Assembly (NCBI GenBank): GCA_023055355.1
Contig: JALJCS010000004.1
Span: forward strand, 17,762,001 to 17,826,000
Reading direction: 5' to 3'
Source of the DNA: Agelaius tricolor
Taxonomy: Eukaryota; Chordata; Aves; Passeriformes; Icteridae
Length of the DNA: 64,000 bases
Below are positions 1-13,959 of this stretch, in pieces; position 1 is the stretch's first letter, and every line of letters starts with the position of its first letter. The notes under the pieces are model-generated. The model saw only the letters and a list, made by a program, of their open reading frames with translations, was not told the DNA's origin and made no database searches. The translations under genes and the position numbers were made by a program.

Positions 1-3000
1 TCCCTTGAGACCTTGGGCTTTGCAGGATGTGGAGGAGGAAATGGACTAGTAGAGATAATAGCTCCCTTGGAAGGGTAGAAATTTCTCCATGATCTTGATG
101 AGGAAGGAATGAAAACAAACAGCAAAGCAAGGAATATTTTTGCAGTGCTGTCTCCCTCTCAACCACCAACATGCACAGTCTCACTGTGAGCTCCCTGAGA
201 AGACCTCCTCACCCAAGGGCTATCTAACTTGCCCTTGGCTGACTTCATCCTTCTGTACCATGGACTTTGAGGCAGTGACAGCATTAAAAACTGAACATAC
301 TCTTGTATTATTGTTTATATATTGTTCTTTCCCTATCTCCTTCCAGAATGTATTTTTATAATCTTCTAATAGTCTGGCTTGCTAAATGAAGGTTTTTGCT
401 TTCAGCTACGAAGAAATTTTGCACTTAAGGAAATTAAATAGAAACTGCTACGTTTCATATCTTCATTACCTTACTGGCAGTAGGCCTAATGTAGCAAGTG
501 AAACACTTGTCAATAGGAAATACCATGACAGAGGTTTAAGACAATCCTTTGCACACTGTGCCACTGAGGGTAAGAACTGTACAAAAGAGGGCCGCATCCA
601 TTATGCCATTAAATGCTTGCCCTCAGAGAGAAAAGGAAGCATCACATCAGCACAGGTCTCCTGCCATTAAAAGGGCAGAGGTTCAAACCACACTGGAAAG
701 GTAGGGAGACAGAGAGGCAGGCAGTGAGCAAAGTGATGTAAGAAGTGCCAGCAGTCCTCTTTTGGGAAGGAATAGAAGTGCCGGAGATGCACAGCATGGG
801 CAGTCAGAAACGCTAGCAGGAAACCGCAGCGAGCTTGTGCGAGCGAGGGGGGAGAAAGTGGGGCCAGTTTTGATTGTGTTTGTATTCATGCCCTGTGCAG
901 AGCACCTGCAAGCACTTTAGGCTGATGACAGATGAGAGCCATTTTTTAAGATGGATATATCTTGACAAAACAATGTTTCTGGTTCAACAAAGCACACACA
1001 TCAGCCTTGGGACTTTCCATGTGGTATAAAAGCATTCATAGAGTGACCTAAACTTTATTTAGGCACCTTTTCTCAGGCATTTGAGCATTGTCTGGGAGCA
1101 AACCATTTGTGTTTTGTTGAGGTAAGGTAAGAACATATTATCCTATGAGGCACAGACAGATGTGCCCAGAGATAGGCTGACATGACTAACTCCCAAGCAG
1201 GCATGCAAATTACCAGCCCATTTTATCCCTGATTCCCTTGATGTAGCTGGCCACTGAATAAAGTTATGATCTGTGCTAATAGCTGCTGAAAGCAGTAACC
1301 TCGTGGTTAATTTACACTAAACAGGTGCTTCTGGGTTAATTTAGCACCAGTAAGTCCCAGCACGTTAAGCTGCATTTCATCCTGCGCAGTCTTGTCCTAT
1401 CCTCACAACCCTCATTTTCTAGCTTGTGGCTGAGGGCCAGGTCCTGCTCCCAGACACTGCTGGATAGATCTGCTCTACCCACAGAACTATTCAGTCTGCC
1501 TTTTCCTCCCTTCACTAGGCCTTAATTATGCATCTGGTTGCATATTTTGTACAGTGCCATCCATTTCATCCTTTTTGTTTTACTTCAGGCTTTATGAAAA
1601 GCTATGGTGTCTTTTAAAAATGCAAATGCAAAAACAACTTCATTTTTCCTTTCTGTAGACATTCTGTTGGTCTGATATAACTCTAAAATTATTTCTTCTT
1701 GACGAGTTCTTAATTAAATTAAGGTCAGAAAAAATAATTTCAAGTAGTGTGTGTGCTACAGCAACACACTGAGGCAAGTTTATGTATTTTTTATGCCACA
1801 ATCTCTTAACATCTTGTACAAATGACTCATTGCAGTTTCAGCAGGTTTCCTGAAATACTAGTAAATTCAGTCTCTCTTCCTCACTTGTTGCATACTACCC
1901 TAAATTTCTGGCTATTTCCCACCAATATAGAAAATTAAAAGAATAATTCTCGTAGAAGCAAGAGTGCTCTCTCACATCTAATACCACCCTGCTCCCTCAA
2001 CTGTCCTTTTTTGGTAATGTTTGGGCTAGGTTCTGGATGTGAAACAAGCTGTCTGACAGAAAAGTGACTTGATGCTTGTATTGGTGGAAAATTCCAATTC
2101 CTCATTAGTTTATTTACTCTGTTTTACTGGGGTCTAATTGCAGGCTTAAATGCTTAAATGGTTATTTTAAATTATATTAGTAAGAAAAGGTCCAGCTGTT
2201 TGGATATTATTTATTTTTTTTTCAGAAATAAAAATTACTTTGAAATGTCCAAATGAAAGCCTCAACAGTAAACCAGTCATAAATCGAAAGTCTGTTTTTC
2301 TCAGAAGCGTTTCAAGGAGTGACTTACTCCTGATGTCACAACATCTCTTGCAATTCTTGCTGGAGACTGAATTTTGCTGACACAGACTTACTATGTCAAA
2401 CACAAAAGACTGTCTTAATTTGTATTTTGAACCAGGCCCAAAGGAAAGAGAAAAAATGTCAGAGGGAAGAGGATTACCATTCCAGCTATGCAATTGAAAA
2501 CAATCTGCCTATGCAGAGGAAGGGAAAGGACAGAAAAAAAATAGCTTCTAGTCTCCCAGAGTGCCCTGAGAGTGAGAGGGAAGGAGTGGGTGTGCAACCT
2601 GATGTTCTACGTTACATAATAAATCGGCTTCCTTTTGCTTACATTGAGATTTTATGGGATTATCTTTTTTCACTTTCATTTTGAGAGTTGCATTCTCCTT
2701 TCCAAATTTAAAAGGCTAGCCAGGCTGAGATAGGAGTGTGGTTATAAGATTTCTCAGTGCCTATAAGAAATGTAGGATGAAGAGGAGACTCAGGTGGGGC
2801 TGAGTTACTTGAGGAAGAGTAATACTTACAAAGAGCAGTAAGATAGAAGAGTTTCAAAGTCCCCTGTTAAAGCTCTTGTGAAGAACAAAACAATATGTTG
2901 TTTATGATTTCTGACATCAGGGGAGGGGAAAAATATCCAAGACAGAGGGCTATCTTTGCCTCGAGGTCTCTTATTGAGCATGAGAATGCAGGTTTCTATC

Positions 3001-3667
3001 CTTACCACTAGTGCTTCACAGGAAAAAAAAGAAGAGTTTTGAATAAAAAGAGCAGTTGACGCCCAGGGTGTTTTACAACACATGCCCATGTACCCCCCTG
3101 AACATGGGGGACCACCCAAAACCCCACAGTCTGTGACAGGCTCTCCTCCTGTCCACAGTGACACAGAGCAGGGATTGTCATCCAGGGTGGTCCCTGCAGA
3201 GGAGTGCAGCAGGGTCCCCAGGCAGGTCTGCAGGAGGAGATGACTGCCCACCTGCTCAGCTCCCTGCAGGTGTGCACAGGTCCAGACGTGCCTGCAGGGA
3301 TGCACCAGCGTCTGCAGGATGTCTTTTTCTGATATATGGCTGCCATAGGACTGCAGGCATCTCTAAGAGTGAGCAGGTAACAAACAGCAGTAATCCTGCT
3401 CCAGGTGCTGCATTTGGCCCAGAAACCCTGGGTGCCTTTGCTTGCTTAACAGCCTTTGGCTGGCCAGGCAGCTTTCTGTGACTGTGATCAAAGGGCTTGA
3501 GTTTGCTGCATCCACACAGTTTATACGAGCAGAGACCCTGCTTTAAACCAGGTTTGTCTTTTGCTGTAGTTCTGCTTTGGGCTTCATTGTGGGGAGCTAG
3601 TTAGTGAGGATAGAAGGAGCTTGGAGCATGAATGCAGGACTGATCCTGACAAGACAGCAATTCTCAG

Positions 3668-3753
3668 AATTAATACAGAATCAAGTATTATATCAATTAA
3701 TATATATATATAATCAAGTATATATCAATTAATACAGAATCACGACTTCCTTT
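3668..3753. repeat. Local AT-rich duplication
   Basis: 'attaatacagaatca' occurs at both ends of an 86-bp stretch, and 'aatcaagtatatatcaatta'-like units repeat around an (AT)n core, so it is a small imperfect tandem duplication. Confidence 0.75.
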
Positions 3754-6700
3754 TCCAGCTGTTTACCAGTGTCTGTTGCCTGTCAGATTGGGAACTTGAT
3801 GGCAGAGACTAGTTCTTAATATAGATTTCCATGTTTTCTGGCTGAAATAAAGTACAATGCAAATCATAGCAGCAGAAATTAAGGCATTGAGTTTTTACTT
3901 TTGCAACAAACTTATCTGTTAGATAGATTATGCCTGGTGGAGGTAATATGCATTGACTGAAGTCAATGCCACCCTGCCTTAGCTGCTCTGAAGTCAAGCT
4001 GTATTGATTTGTAATGCTTGCACATGGTGCAGTTATTCCTTCCACTCAGAGCAGGGCATGCCCTGTGTCCCTTTATCTTACTGCAGAATATTGCTTCATT
4101 ATTATGCTAAATTGCAGAAACACCATGACTGTTTCTTCATCATTCCTAATGGCTGATTAAGTGGTTTTATTTTTACATACTCTGGCAAGTCCTGTTTAGC
4201 AGGGCTGGGTGTTAGCTAATCCTGATGTAGCCAGGTGGGTTTAACTTTTTTTAATGAGAATGAAACACATCTGTTATATGGAGATAGTAAATCACTTTAG
4301 AAGTTCCAGCAGAAGATAAGACCCACCTACACTGTTGGCCTGTATCTATCAGGCAGCCATGGCTTGCTGTGCAATCAGTTTTTGTCTCAGTACTGAACTG
4401 TTTGAAGATTTGTGGTTAAATACAAACTTGATCATAGAGTTTACATTCCACAAGTGGCTCAAGCAATTTAAAATGAACTCGACCTGACATTTTAACCTCG
4501 TTACCAAGCTATGCAGACTGTTTATACTGGCAGGGGAATCTAATAAATGGGGTAAAAAAAGGGAAAGGGAAGTCAATCATCTTATCTCAGCTGAATTACT
4601 GATTCACAGTGTGACCTGTGCAAAGCCCTGAGTCTCTATTGCCTTTCAGATAATGAGAGTACTCTGAGACCCAAATATACAACTTGGGTCTTGAGATGCG
4701 ATTTTCTTGTGAAATTTATATCTGCTTTTAGAAAACTGGTCTAAGCATGGAACATTTCGTACAATGCTAAAAACAACACAGAAATACTGGATATAAGTTA
4801 TATGCCAACTGTGGGCCTTGCAAAACTTTAAGTGGGTTATTAGTTCACAAACCATACATGTGGGGTTGCCAACAATTCTTGAAAGTCAGTACAGTTTGCA
4901 TGGGTTTAGTCATGACTTTTATTTTTCTCAGAATTACCTGAATGTTCAAGGACTAAGACTTTCAGCTATTTAATCTCAATTTAATAGGTTTAGACACTTG
5001 GGGCTCTTTGAAAGCACCATCATCTGGCAATTCAACAAAGGCATGTCCAGCCCAGCACCACTTGCCTTTCTGATACTCATCTCTCTCTCGAATCACAGTT
5101 TGAAGAAAATGATTGAATCCTACTCTGCATGGTAGAGGCAGTGTCATGGAGATACAAACGATTTGTGAGTTCTTCAAACTCTTTCAAAGAGCAGCTGCCA
5201 TTTTGTGTGCTGTGCCACACCCAGAATATAAGGGGAAAATTTACTGCTCTAGTGTTCCTTGCTCATTCTTATCCTTGAATTGATATTGCGGTAAAGCACA
5301 TTGCAAATGAAAAGACTGCCACCTAATCTCTTGATCCTGATTGTGCAACAAGCCTAGATCATTCCCTTAGTCAGTTGCTCAGTATATATGCCACTTTTCT
5401 TTTAGTCAGACTACATTCCTTGAAAGTGTGGTCCACATTGCCATTGGGTTGGAAAAGAAAATACATCATGGATATTATCAGTATATGATGATAATGCACT
5501 TACAAGAAAAGAATGGTTGCAATATGAAGCATCACAATTGAAATAATTATTTCATTCTCCCTTAAAAAACAGCAAGAAATAATGTTTTACCCACTTTTTC
5601 TCCTAGAACAATGCCATATGGTGCCTATCCTGGAGCAAGGAAGAAAAATTCCTTTGTTTTCTTCATGTCAGTAGAAGTTGGGCTCCTGTGGAGACATGGA
5701 GATGGTCTGAAATCATATCTTCCATTAAGGATGCTGGCTTTTCAGTTCTCTGAGGGTTTCTAGGGGAAGATTGTCTGTATGTGCAGCTCCACACTATCTC
5801 CCACAATACAGACCAGGCTGCCCTTACCAGGAAGGGACTGGCTGTAGAAAACTAGCCTTGATAAGGGAAGGGGGAAGACCACTGTGGAGCAAAATAGCTG
5901 CTCCCAACAGACTTCCCAGCAAAGGAAGAAAGCTCTGCAACCTCTGGTCAGGTAGAAAGAAAAAACTGGAGTAGCTGGTGTGTTACTTCAGATCTGTACT
6001 TCACTGAGCCACAGATTTCTCTTTTAGAGTGTATTCACTTTGTGGAAATTCAGAAAAGAACAAAATGAAGTGGCTTGGAAGTCAGGTAAATAGAAGTGAA
6101 TGCTCACAGAATACTTAAACCTGCTTGCACAGTAGGGGTCGAGTTTATCTCTATTCATTCTGTGTGTGTAAGACCTGACAGACTCTAAGGCATCATGAGA
6201 TCTGAGAGCTTTTAACATGGGACACAGCATAGATATTTACTGGCAGCTGTCAAAGTTCAAATCAGCTGCAGGAGAGGGCCTGATTCCTTGTCACTTTTCC
6301 ATGGAGCAGATAAATCATTGACTGGACAAGTCTGTTTTTGCTGTGGCTGGCAGTCCAGGGGGCTTCCACCAGCACCTGACCTCTGAATCAATGAAAGCAG
6401 CAGGAGAGGGGTGATGTCAGCGTCACTCCTGCCATTAGCAGCAGTCAGGACCGTCTCCTTGCCATAGAGGATAACTTCCACAGGAACCAAGGAACAAGAG
6501 TAGAGCACTGAGCCCTCTCTCTACTTTGCTGCAAGAAAATTGTATTTATAAGTGTTGGCATCACACAGCCTGGCTATGGCTGACTAGAGAATCCATCTCT
6601 AAGAAAATGTTCACTGCCCAGGCTTATCCTCATTAGCTTTCAGTTACAGAAAAGGCAATGGGGTCCAGATATTATTGCATGCATTTTGAAACTGGAGTGA

Positions 6701-7202
6701 TTTTTTTGTAGCTTTCTTGTTTTAATTTTAAACTTTGATAGTATGCCACATCTATGCCACATCAATGCCAGAAGCTTTGAAATAGGTCTGGGGGAGTGAG
6801 AAGGATAAAAGGGGTTAAAATCTGAGAAATAAAATGAAGAAACTCCTCACAACACTCTTGTAGTCTTAGCGGTGTTAAACTCTGGGGAATGATAAGGCTT
6901 ACATCTACAGTACCCCATCTGAGCACAACAGGTTACCTTTCTTAGATGGTTTCCATGGATTTTGGTATCCTCTCATTTCAAAGCATTTTTCAATTAAAAA
7001 AACATTGCCTGTGTTTATTTCACAGTAAATAACAGCTGCAAGATTTGTTCAAGGTCACAGAGCAAACGAATTTTGGAAAATGGAAAGAAAGTAAATTAGT
7101 ATGACTATCTTTCCCTCATCACTGGTTCATGCAGCTTTTCCTTAGGAGACAATGACTCTCACTGTCTCTTCAGTCATAGGACAGACTCTACATATAAAGG
7201 AA

Positions 7203-7287
7203 TTATATATATATATATATTTATTTATTATGTCTATCAATCTATCTAATATCTATGTCTATCTATCTATCTATCTATCTATCTATA
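7203..7287. repeat. Compound (AT)n - (TCTA)n microsatellite
   Basis: An (AT)n run at about 7203-7220 is followed by TTTA units and interrupted then pure TCTA repeats, about seven perfect units at 7258-7286. Likely polymorphic in length. Confidence 0.95.
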
Positions 7288-10063
7288 AATAAACAAAATA
7301 CATAATGGAAACAGTTTTCTCTTTTCATCCCACTTCAGCCATAGCTTTTAAACCTGAGAGTGTCATACACAGTGCAGGACATACAGGAGGATGAGCTCAC
7401 TGCTTTTTGTAAAAATTCTCCAAGAAAGAAAAACAACCCTTTATTGCTGTAAGCAAGGGTCATGACACAGCTTTCTTATATTCATACTGTATTTTTAAGT
7501 GCTGGCACAGCACAGATCACAAAAATAACAAATTTCCATGAGAATGTGGAGGCTTCATCTTGCAGGCCACTTATCTTGTTTAGGTACTCTAATTAGTCAC
7601 ACTAATCACAATCAACTGTTGATTTTAACTGTTAAGTGTAATCCATCTGATCTATATTCCACAAGCTAGCAATGAAATTTGGATGGCTCGTCATATTGCA
7701 TTTACTGCTCCAAGCTCTAAGCAGAGAAATGATCCTTGGTGCAAGAAACACAACAAACAATTGTCCTCTCCCAGACTTTGATGTTTTTAAAGAATTATCC
7801 TACACCTTGCATGATGAGGGGCTCTGGAGTGCAATCCTGGATGTTAACCCTACTGCATGGATGTCCTCATCAAAAAAACCCTAAAGCCCAGAGCTGCTTT
7901 ATCATAGTTAATGTTGCTGGTCTTTCTTTTCCCCTTTTCCCATCCAGGAACCTGATGCCAGTTCCCACCCTTCATTCCTCAGGCTCTGATTTCTCTGTAC
8001 GGCAATTGCTCTGTTACATTTCACCAGAAGAAGAATTCACCAGGTAGAGAACAGAAGCAGCTCATTCTCATGATTCAAGTAATGCTCCAGCAAATGGTAG
8101 AAACTCATAGGGGCTAAACCACCAAAATTAAACATCTGGCAGCATGTGACAGAAGACTATTCCTCTGATGACAAAGCATCTCCTTTTTTACTGTCAATAC
8201 AACAAGTAATTGAAAATTACTTTCTAATTTTAGCTAATAGGCACTGTGCTCTACCCACTTTTGCCCAGTGGTGTGCTGTGGCTTACCATCTTGAGGATCA
8301 CACCTGCCACCTCCTTCATCTGATACCCACTAGAAAGGGAATATGCTAACTCACACAATACCAGCTCCCAGACACTGACATGTCTTCTGCATCACTCCAG
8401 AGGTAACCACTTCCCAGTTATGAATGGCAAGGAGCAGCACAAACCTATCCTGTAGCACAGCCAAACACACCAGCTGTAAGGAGAGGAAGTGGGTAGTGGC
8501 TAAAAAAGTGGGCAGGAACCATCAGTGATGCTTTAGGAGTGGACATAATGAACAGGAGACAGGCAGGACTGAGGTTTGGCAAGAAACAGACTTGTCTCCC
8601 TTGTCACTATAGCAAAACGGTGAGTTATGTCACTTATCACAAGGCTGTAATATTTTGGTATGTTCCTTTTGAAGGATAATGGCACAATTTGTAGGGATCA
8701 TTGCACAGGTAACAATCAACAGCTTATCACTGCAGGAATGATCTGTTGAACAGATCTTTTGGGGTATTTTACTTCAAATGTGCTGAAGAAACCAAACTTC
8801 TATCATGTTCTTTCATTCTGTGCATGGGTTTTCTCTTTAAAAAGAAGAAATACTGATGTAATTAAAACATTAGAGAAATAAAATTACAGAAATACTGATG
8901 TAATTAAAAGAAACAAAAATGAAATTCAGAGACTTTAGAAACTTAGAACTATAACAATGTACAGCATTTGAAGATCTATCAAATGCATTTGTCTTTTTGA
9001 TATATATACCTCTTTTTAAATCATCATTTTCAAGCTATTTTCCAGGTTCTCTGCTTAAAAAGAGAACAAAGTGCACATTTGAATTCTTCTGCTGAAATCT
9101 TTTATCTGTGAAAGATAAAATGAAAACATGTCAGTTTCTATCATCTGAATGCAAATAAGAGTGACTGACACATTTATCTGGATTTCTTTCCCAGCAACCA
9201 AGAGATTAATAATAACAGGATCAATTTTTAAAAAAAATCTCTTGATTCCAAGTGCCAAAGTGCATTTAGGGTTCATTTCAAAAGGTTCTGTTTCAAAGCA
9301 TATCCATGTAGTCTAGAAAAATGACAGTGGCTTAAAAATCATCCAACCAAACCATAGTGTCACTATATGGACTTTTCTGTTGCCTTGTTTAAATATTTTT
9401 ACAGTAGTATGACTTGCCAAATCTAGCTGAGAGGCTCTCATAACCATGTATGTCATGGTCTATATTTTTATGACACGGGCAATGTAATCTAGATTTATTA
9501 AAACAGAATCCCCCATGTGCAAAACAAAATCTATTCCAAATATATCACACATCCCAAATCTCAACAAGGGTCCCAAAAATTAGAATGCATGCTCTGTGGA
9601 AACAGTGTGCTTTAATCCCCAAACACACATTTTACAGTTAAAGCTTCAAGACTGCAAGGGACAGTAAGTTAGTTAAGTTGTGTTAGAGACATGGTTTATT
9701 TCATGTGGACAGAGAAAGCTTTGAAATGCACCTCTTATTCCTTCCCATCAATCTGATTCCAGGTGCGAGGTGTGAGGGCCAGTGACACGGGATGGCGCTT
9801 GTGCCGAAGTGCCCTGCTGCTGCACAGCTCTGTGCCACGCAGCGCAGTTAAACCCAGCCCAGCTGCCAGGCCACTGCCGGCCGCAATCTGGCAGTGTTCC
9901 AGAGGTGTAACTGCTGAGACATTGTCTTTCAAGCTAAACAAGTAGCATTTAACTGCTACTTTTTTAAGGCTCTACCTAGACAAAAAATGAAAGTAAAAAA
10001 CAACTGAGGAGCTGCGCTTAAGTGGCAAAAAATAACCTTTGTATGTTTTTAATACATGTAACA

Positions 10064-10166
10064 CAAAAAAAACTCCAATAAACCAAACCCCAACAAAGAA
10101 AAAAACACCACCAAAAAAACCCCAAAAACCAACCAACCAAAAAAAAAAAAAAACCCAACAAACGCA
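10064..10166. repeat. A/C-rich low-complexity tract
   Basis: Mixtures of A runs with CC or CCC (for example 'aaccaaccaaccaaaa'), almost lacking G and T. It produces spurious lysine/proline- and phenylalanine/glycine-rich open frames. A similar but shorter tract is at 45869-45917. Confidence 0.9.
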
Positions 10167-11917
10167 ACCTCTAAACAAAGGGAGAGAAAAGAGAAAAAAA
10201 TGGCTCTGTAAATGTGTTCAGTCTCTTTTACCATATTGGAGAATTAAACTGGCAAATAATCTCTAGATAAAGCAGGAGAGGAGATTAATGGCAATTGTAA
10301 CATGAACTCTGTGGATGTTTATGACCCTCCTCTAATCCTTTTAACCATTCAGGTAGCAGAAGATACTTTATAGGAGTCTAGAAGGATGTTCAGACAATGG
10401 AAACCACAAAGCTGCCAAAAGAGTCCACAGCGTATTGCTCACAGTAGGCAGCAGCGTTCCTTTTCCATCACACATCTCCATCAGCCACTGAATGCTCCAG
10501 GGAGCATCTCCACTGCAGCACATGAATAAATCACACCAGCCAAGACTGCACTGAATGAACATGATCTACAGTGGCTGGAGGAATGCAGAAAAGGCATCTG
10601 TGGGAACGTTTTCAAAACATCAACAGTTTGAATTTTCTGATCCCTGAAATACCAAATTGAAAATGTATCTCAGAGAAAAATTAAATAGTCCAATTTTATT
10701 ATTTTCTCTGCTTTGGACAGGTGGTTTTGGCTATTAAAAAAACATGTAATTAGAATAATGAGAATGCTGCAACTCAAACTGGAATGGTTTCCCCCCCGCC
10801 TTGATATCAGGGGTTTAAAACTTGCAGCATGCACGTTTTGAGTAAGGGAAAGTATTTGTGTAAGCTACATCAGCTGCACTTCTGAAAATTCACCAGTTTC
10901 TACAGTTAGAAAGAGCTGTGTCAAAACAGAAGGCTTGGAGCCAGGAAGCTCTGATACCTAGCCCTGGACATGACACACACTCACTTGGGTAATTCACGTA
11001 GTTTCAATCCCAAAAGATATTAAAGGCTTCCTGAGAGATGCAGGGATGTAGCTCTGGCATGGATTTCTGCTGAGATGTTTCTTCTGGAATACCATTTATC
11101 TTTCCTGCTGCTGTGGTGAAGAGAGAATGATGGGGAGGAGCTGGATGTTGCAATATTGTGCTAGCACTGCTGACAGGCCAGATGGCAAAACAACTGGTAT
11201 CACTGGAATGGACAGTGTTGCTAATTTGTCCTGCATGCCTGCAAAGGCAAGAACAAAAACCAGCTATAAAAACTGCACTTTTTAAACAGACAGGTACAGG
11301 GGGAAGGGGTAGGGCATGAGTGACTCACCTTGGGTTCGAAACAACAAACTCATAGTTTGTTCCTGATATATACAAAGAGCTCTTACAGTAGAGTATTGAA
11401 ACATGAGGTTGATTTACAGGACAACTTTGGCACTGATGATATGCCAAATCACTGAACAGTAATTACCCTCTTCTTCCTCACAACTTTTCCCCCCACAGCT
11501 CCTCTTCAGTAACAATTACACAAGACCACAACTCCTGTTCATCTGCTTGATAACTGTATTGTTCAAGGATAGCCTGCCAGCACTAATGTCTGAGGCTGCT
11601 TTCCTCACACAAATCTACACAGAAAGGAAATTACAATATTTCAAAGGAGCACACAAGTTCAGGGCTCACATAGTGACAGATAATTTTGGAGCTTGCAGTG
11701 CCTTTGCCAAGGAACAGTCTCCCAGTTACTACTATTTCTTTTGCCAGCAAATGGTAGACCCGTTATTGAAGATTAATAGCCGCAATGCTAAATAGGTCTG
11801 TTTATATAAGAACAAGGCAGCAAACTGAGTGTGGATCGGTCAGCAGAGGGGGCAATGTGTAGGCTGGCAAAGCTCTGGAGTGCTCTGGTACTGAAGAATG
11901 GAAAACAGGGATAACAT

Positions 11918-11931
11918 TGCCCTCTCGTGGG
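11918..11931 (-). promoter_or_regulatory. CTCF-like motif
   Basis: The minus strand reads CCCACGAGAGGGCA, matching the CTCF core consensus CCASYAGRKGGCR at all but one position. The match is by eye only; occupancy is unknown. Confidence 0.35.
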
Positions 11932-12226
11932 AAAACGCTGAAGTGGAAAGCGGCGAAGCTGCAGCGGCTGATGCCGGCAGGGTTTGTTAATCCTGCGAGT
12001 CTCGTTAAAGCAGGCGCTTAAACCTCCTGACATTTTTGTTCCATATGCTCAGGTCATTCAGAGCTGAGAATGTGTGGCATGCTACAGGACCAGGATTAAA
12101 TCTTTACCAAAAAGTTCAGTGTGTTGGCTAAGGATATAACTATGAGGTTATGGCTCAGAAACATCCCCTTGAAAGCCAGATATCCGAGGTCAGGATTTTC
12201 TTTTCAGAAAGAAGAGTGAAAAGTTT

Positions 12227-12251
12227 AAAAAAAAAAAAAAAAAAAAAAAAA
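12227..12251. repeat. Poly(A) tract, 25 nt
   Basis: An uninterrupted A run. No retroposed gene or SINE body was recognised to its left, so it is called a simple repeat. Confidence 0.9.
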
Positions 12252-13061
12252 GCGTTTTAGCCTAAGAGCCATGACACAGAGCTGTGCCACTGAGAGTCAA
12301 ATCCTGCTAAGATCACTTTGCTTTAAAAATATCCCCTCTGTTCTGTCTACAAGCAGTTCAGTTCATATCTCCTAAAAGTATAATTCATACTGTACAGAGT
12401 GTTGGGATGGAGGTGATTTTTGGGTTAATTTCAGAGGATTTATAAATTATTGTGGACTGTATTGAACATGTTATAGAGTGGGTTACTGTCCAGCCATGAC
12501 AGTTGTGTGGACATTTAAAATGGGCTGTCCTGAGGAGTTACATTTTATAAAGAAAGTTGATTTTGATTTTTGCTCAGATCTCTTCAGAGAACCTTGTAAA
12601 AGAGGAACTATTCAACAGGTAAACTTGGGATGAAGAAGAATGAGCAAAAGCAAGAAGGAGGAGACAGGTTGAGGACAGGAAGGCTGAGGACAACCCAGCT
12701 TGCTTTTGCCTTAAGGAAAGCAGCATATTACTGGTGCCCAGGTAGGTTTCTGATGTCTATATGGTTGCAATGACAAAAATGCAGGACAGTCTCTGGATAT
12801 CTTTATGAAGGAGGCACCCAGGCCTACAGGTGGGTCACTGTTAATAGCATATATAGGATTGTTGTAGTAAGCACGGCTGCCAGAATATTGTCCATTAATA
12901 AACATTCTATTCTCAACGCAAGAAAAATATTCCCACCACTTGTCATCTACTGTGGGGAGCAGCGTTAAGAACCCTGTCAAAACTATAGAGGAATAAATCA
13001 CACTAGATATGTTCTGGGTTTAGAAAGGCTTGTTTTTCTTCTATTTTCCATATATATCCAA

Positions 13062-13094
13062 ATATGCATACATGTATGTATGCATGCATGTACA
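13062..13094. repeat. Palindromic alternating purine-pyrimidine tract
   Basis: 'gcatacatgtatgtatgc' is an inverted repeat with 8-bp arms and a 2-nt centre, followed by 'atgcatgtac'. It is nearly all alternating purine/pyrimidine. Confidence 0.7.
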
Positions 13095-13554
13095 AATGCG
13101 GGTAGCAACTGCAGTGACTAAGTAAAATATTACTCTCTCAAAGTCTTTGTTCAAACTGTCTCAGTTTCAAGTTATTTGGGATGGAGGACACATGAGGAGA
13201 GAACAAGCCATACCTTGTTCATACGCCAAGTAGTGCCTTGAAGATGGAACTGGCTGTTGTAAAGGTGAGATGGGCAATAAGAGATTGTACTCTAAGGTGA
13301 GATGTACGCTCTAACTGACCAGTGCACACAGAAAGAAGCTATTCAGACAGTTTGTCTTTCAGGATAACACAACAGAGAAGAAGGCAAGCACTTTTTTTAA
13401 AAAGCTAACTTTACTGTGTTTCGCCAATAAAGTGTTTAAGGACAGAAAAATGTTAGCAATAATGTACCTCTAGATAAAGCCAGCTGTGCCAAAGTTAGGA
13501 GGAAGTGTTTCAGGTCCACGTTCGATTGCCAGAGCTCAGCTGGAGGAAAGACGA

Positions 13555-13720
13555 GGTGCTGCAGGGGCGGAGCAGTGCCTGGGCTGGGTGCGGTGCTGAG
13601 CACAGCCCAGGGCGCAGCGCAGCACCGCGCCAGCCTCGCCCTGCCGCCGCAGCGCTGTGGTCGGAGCGGATCGGAGCTCTCTAGTGGCCCCCAGCGGCTC
13701 TTCTGAGTCCTCAAGGCTTA
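13555..13720. promoter_or_regulatory. Isolated CpG-rich block, possible regulatory element
   Basis: About 165 bp with several CpGs in an AT-rich desert. It includes 'gcagcgcagcaccgcgccag' and 'gtggtcggagcggatcgga'. There is no TATA box, conserved exon or repeat that I can name. It may be an unannotated promoter, an enhancer or a GC-rich repeat remnant. Confidence 0.3.
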
Positions 13721-13959
13721 TTCACAACACGGGAAAGAGCCAGAAGAATACCCGCTGTGTGCTCATGCTGTTACCCGGTGCAGCAATTACCTTGTGGCTC
13801 CTTCTGGTGCCTCCTGGTGACAGAACAGGGTTCCAGTATCAAAAGAGAAAGGAAGGTAGTACCTGGCCTCCCAGCTTTAACGGGGGTTTTGTCACGTCTC
13901 TGTCCCACAAACCTTAGAATGCCTAGTTGTCTGAGTGAATGGAGTGGAGCAGCTGTTCC

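Larger units (their letters stand above)
1..11900. other. Intergenic region, left part
   Basis: AT-rich sequence with no supported gene. Open frames are short, lack homology and are not conserved in style. Named simple repeats lie inside. A GC-richer stretch at about 3060-3330 and another at about 9760-9890 have no recognisable function. A possible degenerate coding remnant at 4965-5230 is listed under findings. Confidence 0.7.

Noticed and set aside
10039..10266. Lysine/proline- and phenylalanine/glycine-rich frames
   Set aside because: Products of the A/C-rich low-complexity tract.
11830..11850. First CTCF-like string (tcagcagagggggca)
   Set aside because: It has two extra bases relative to the core consensus spacing; weaker than the motif at 11918-11931.
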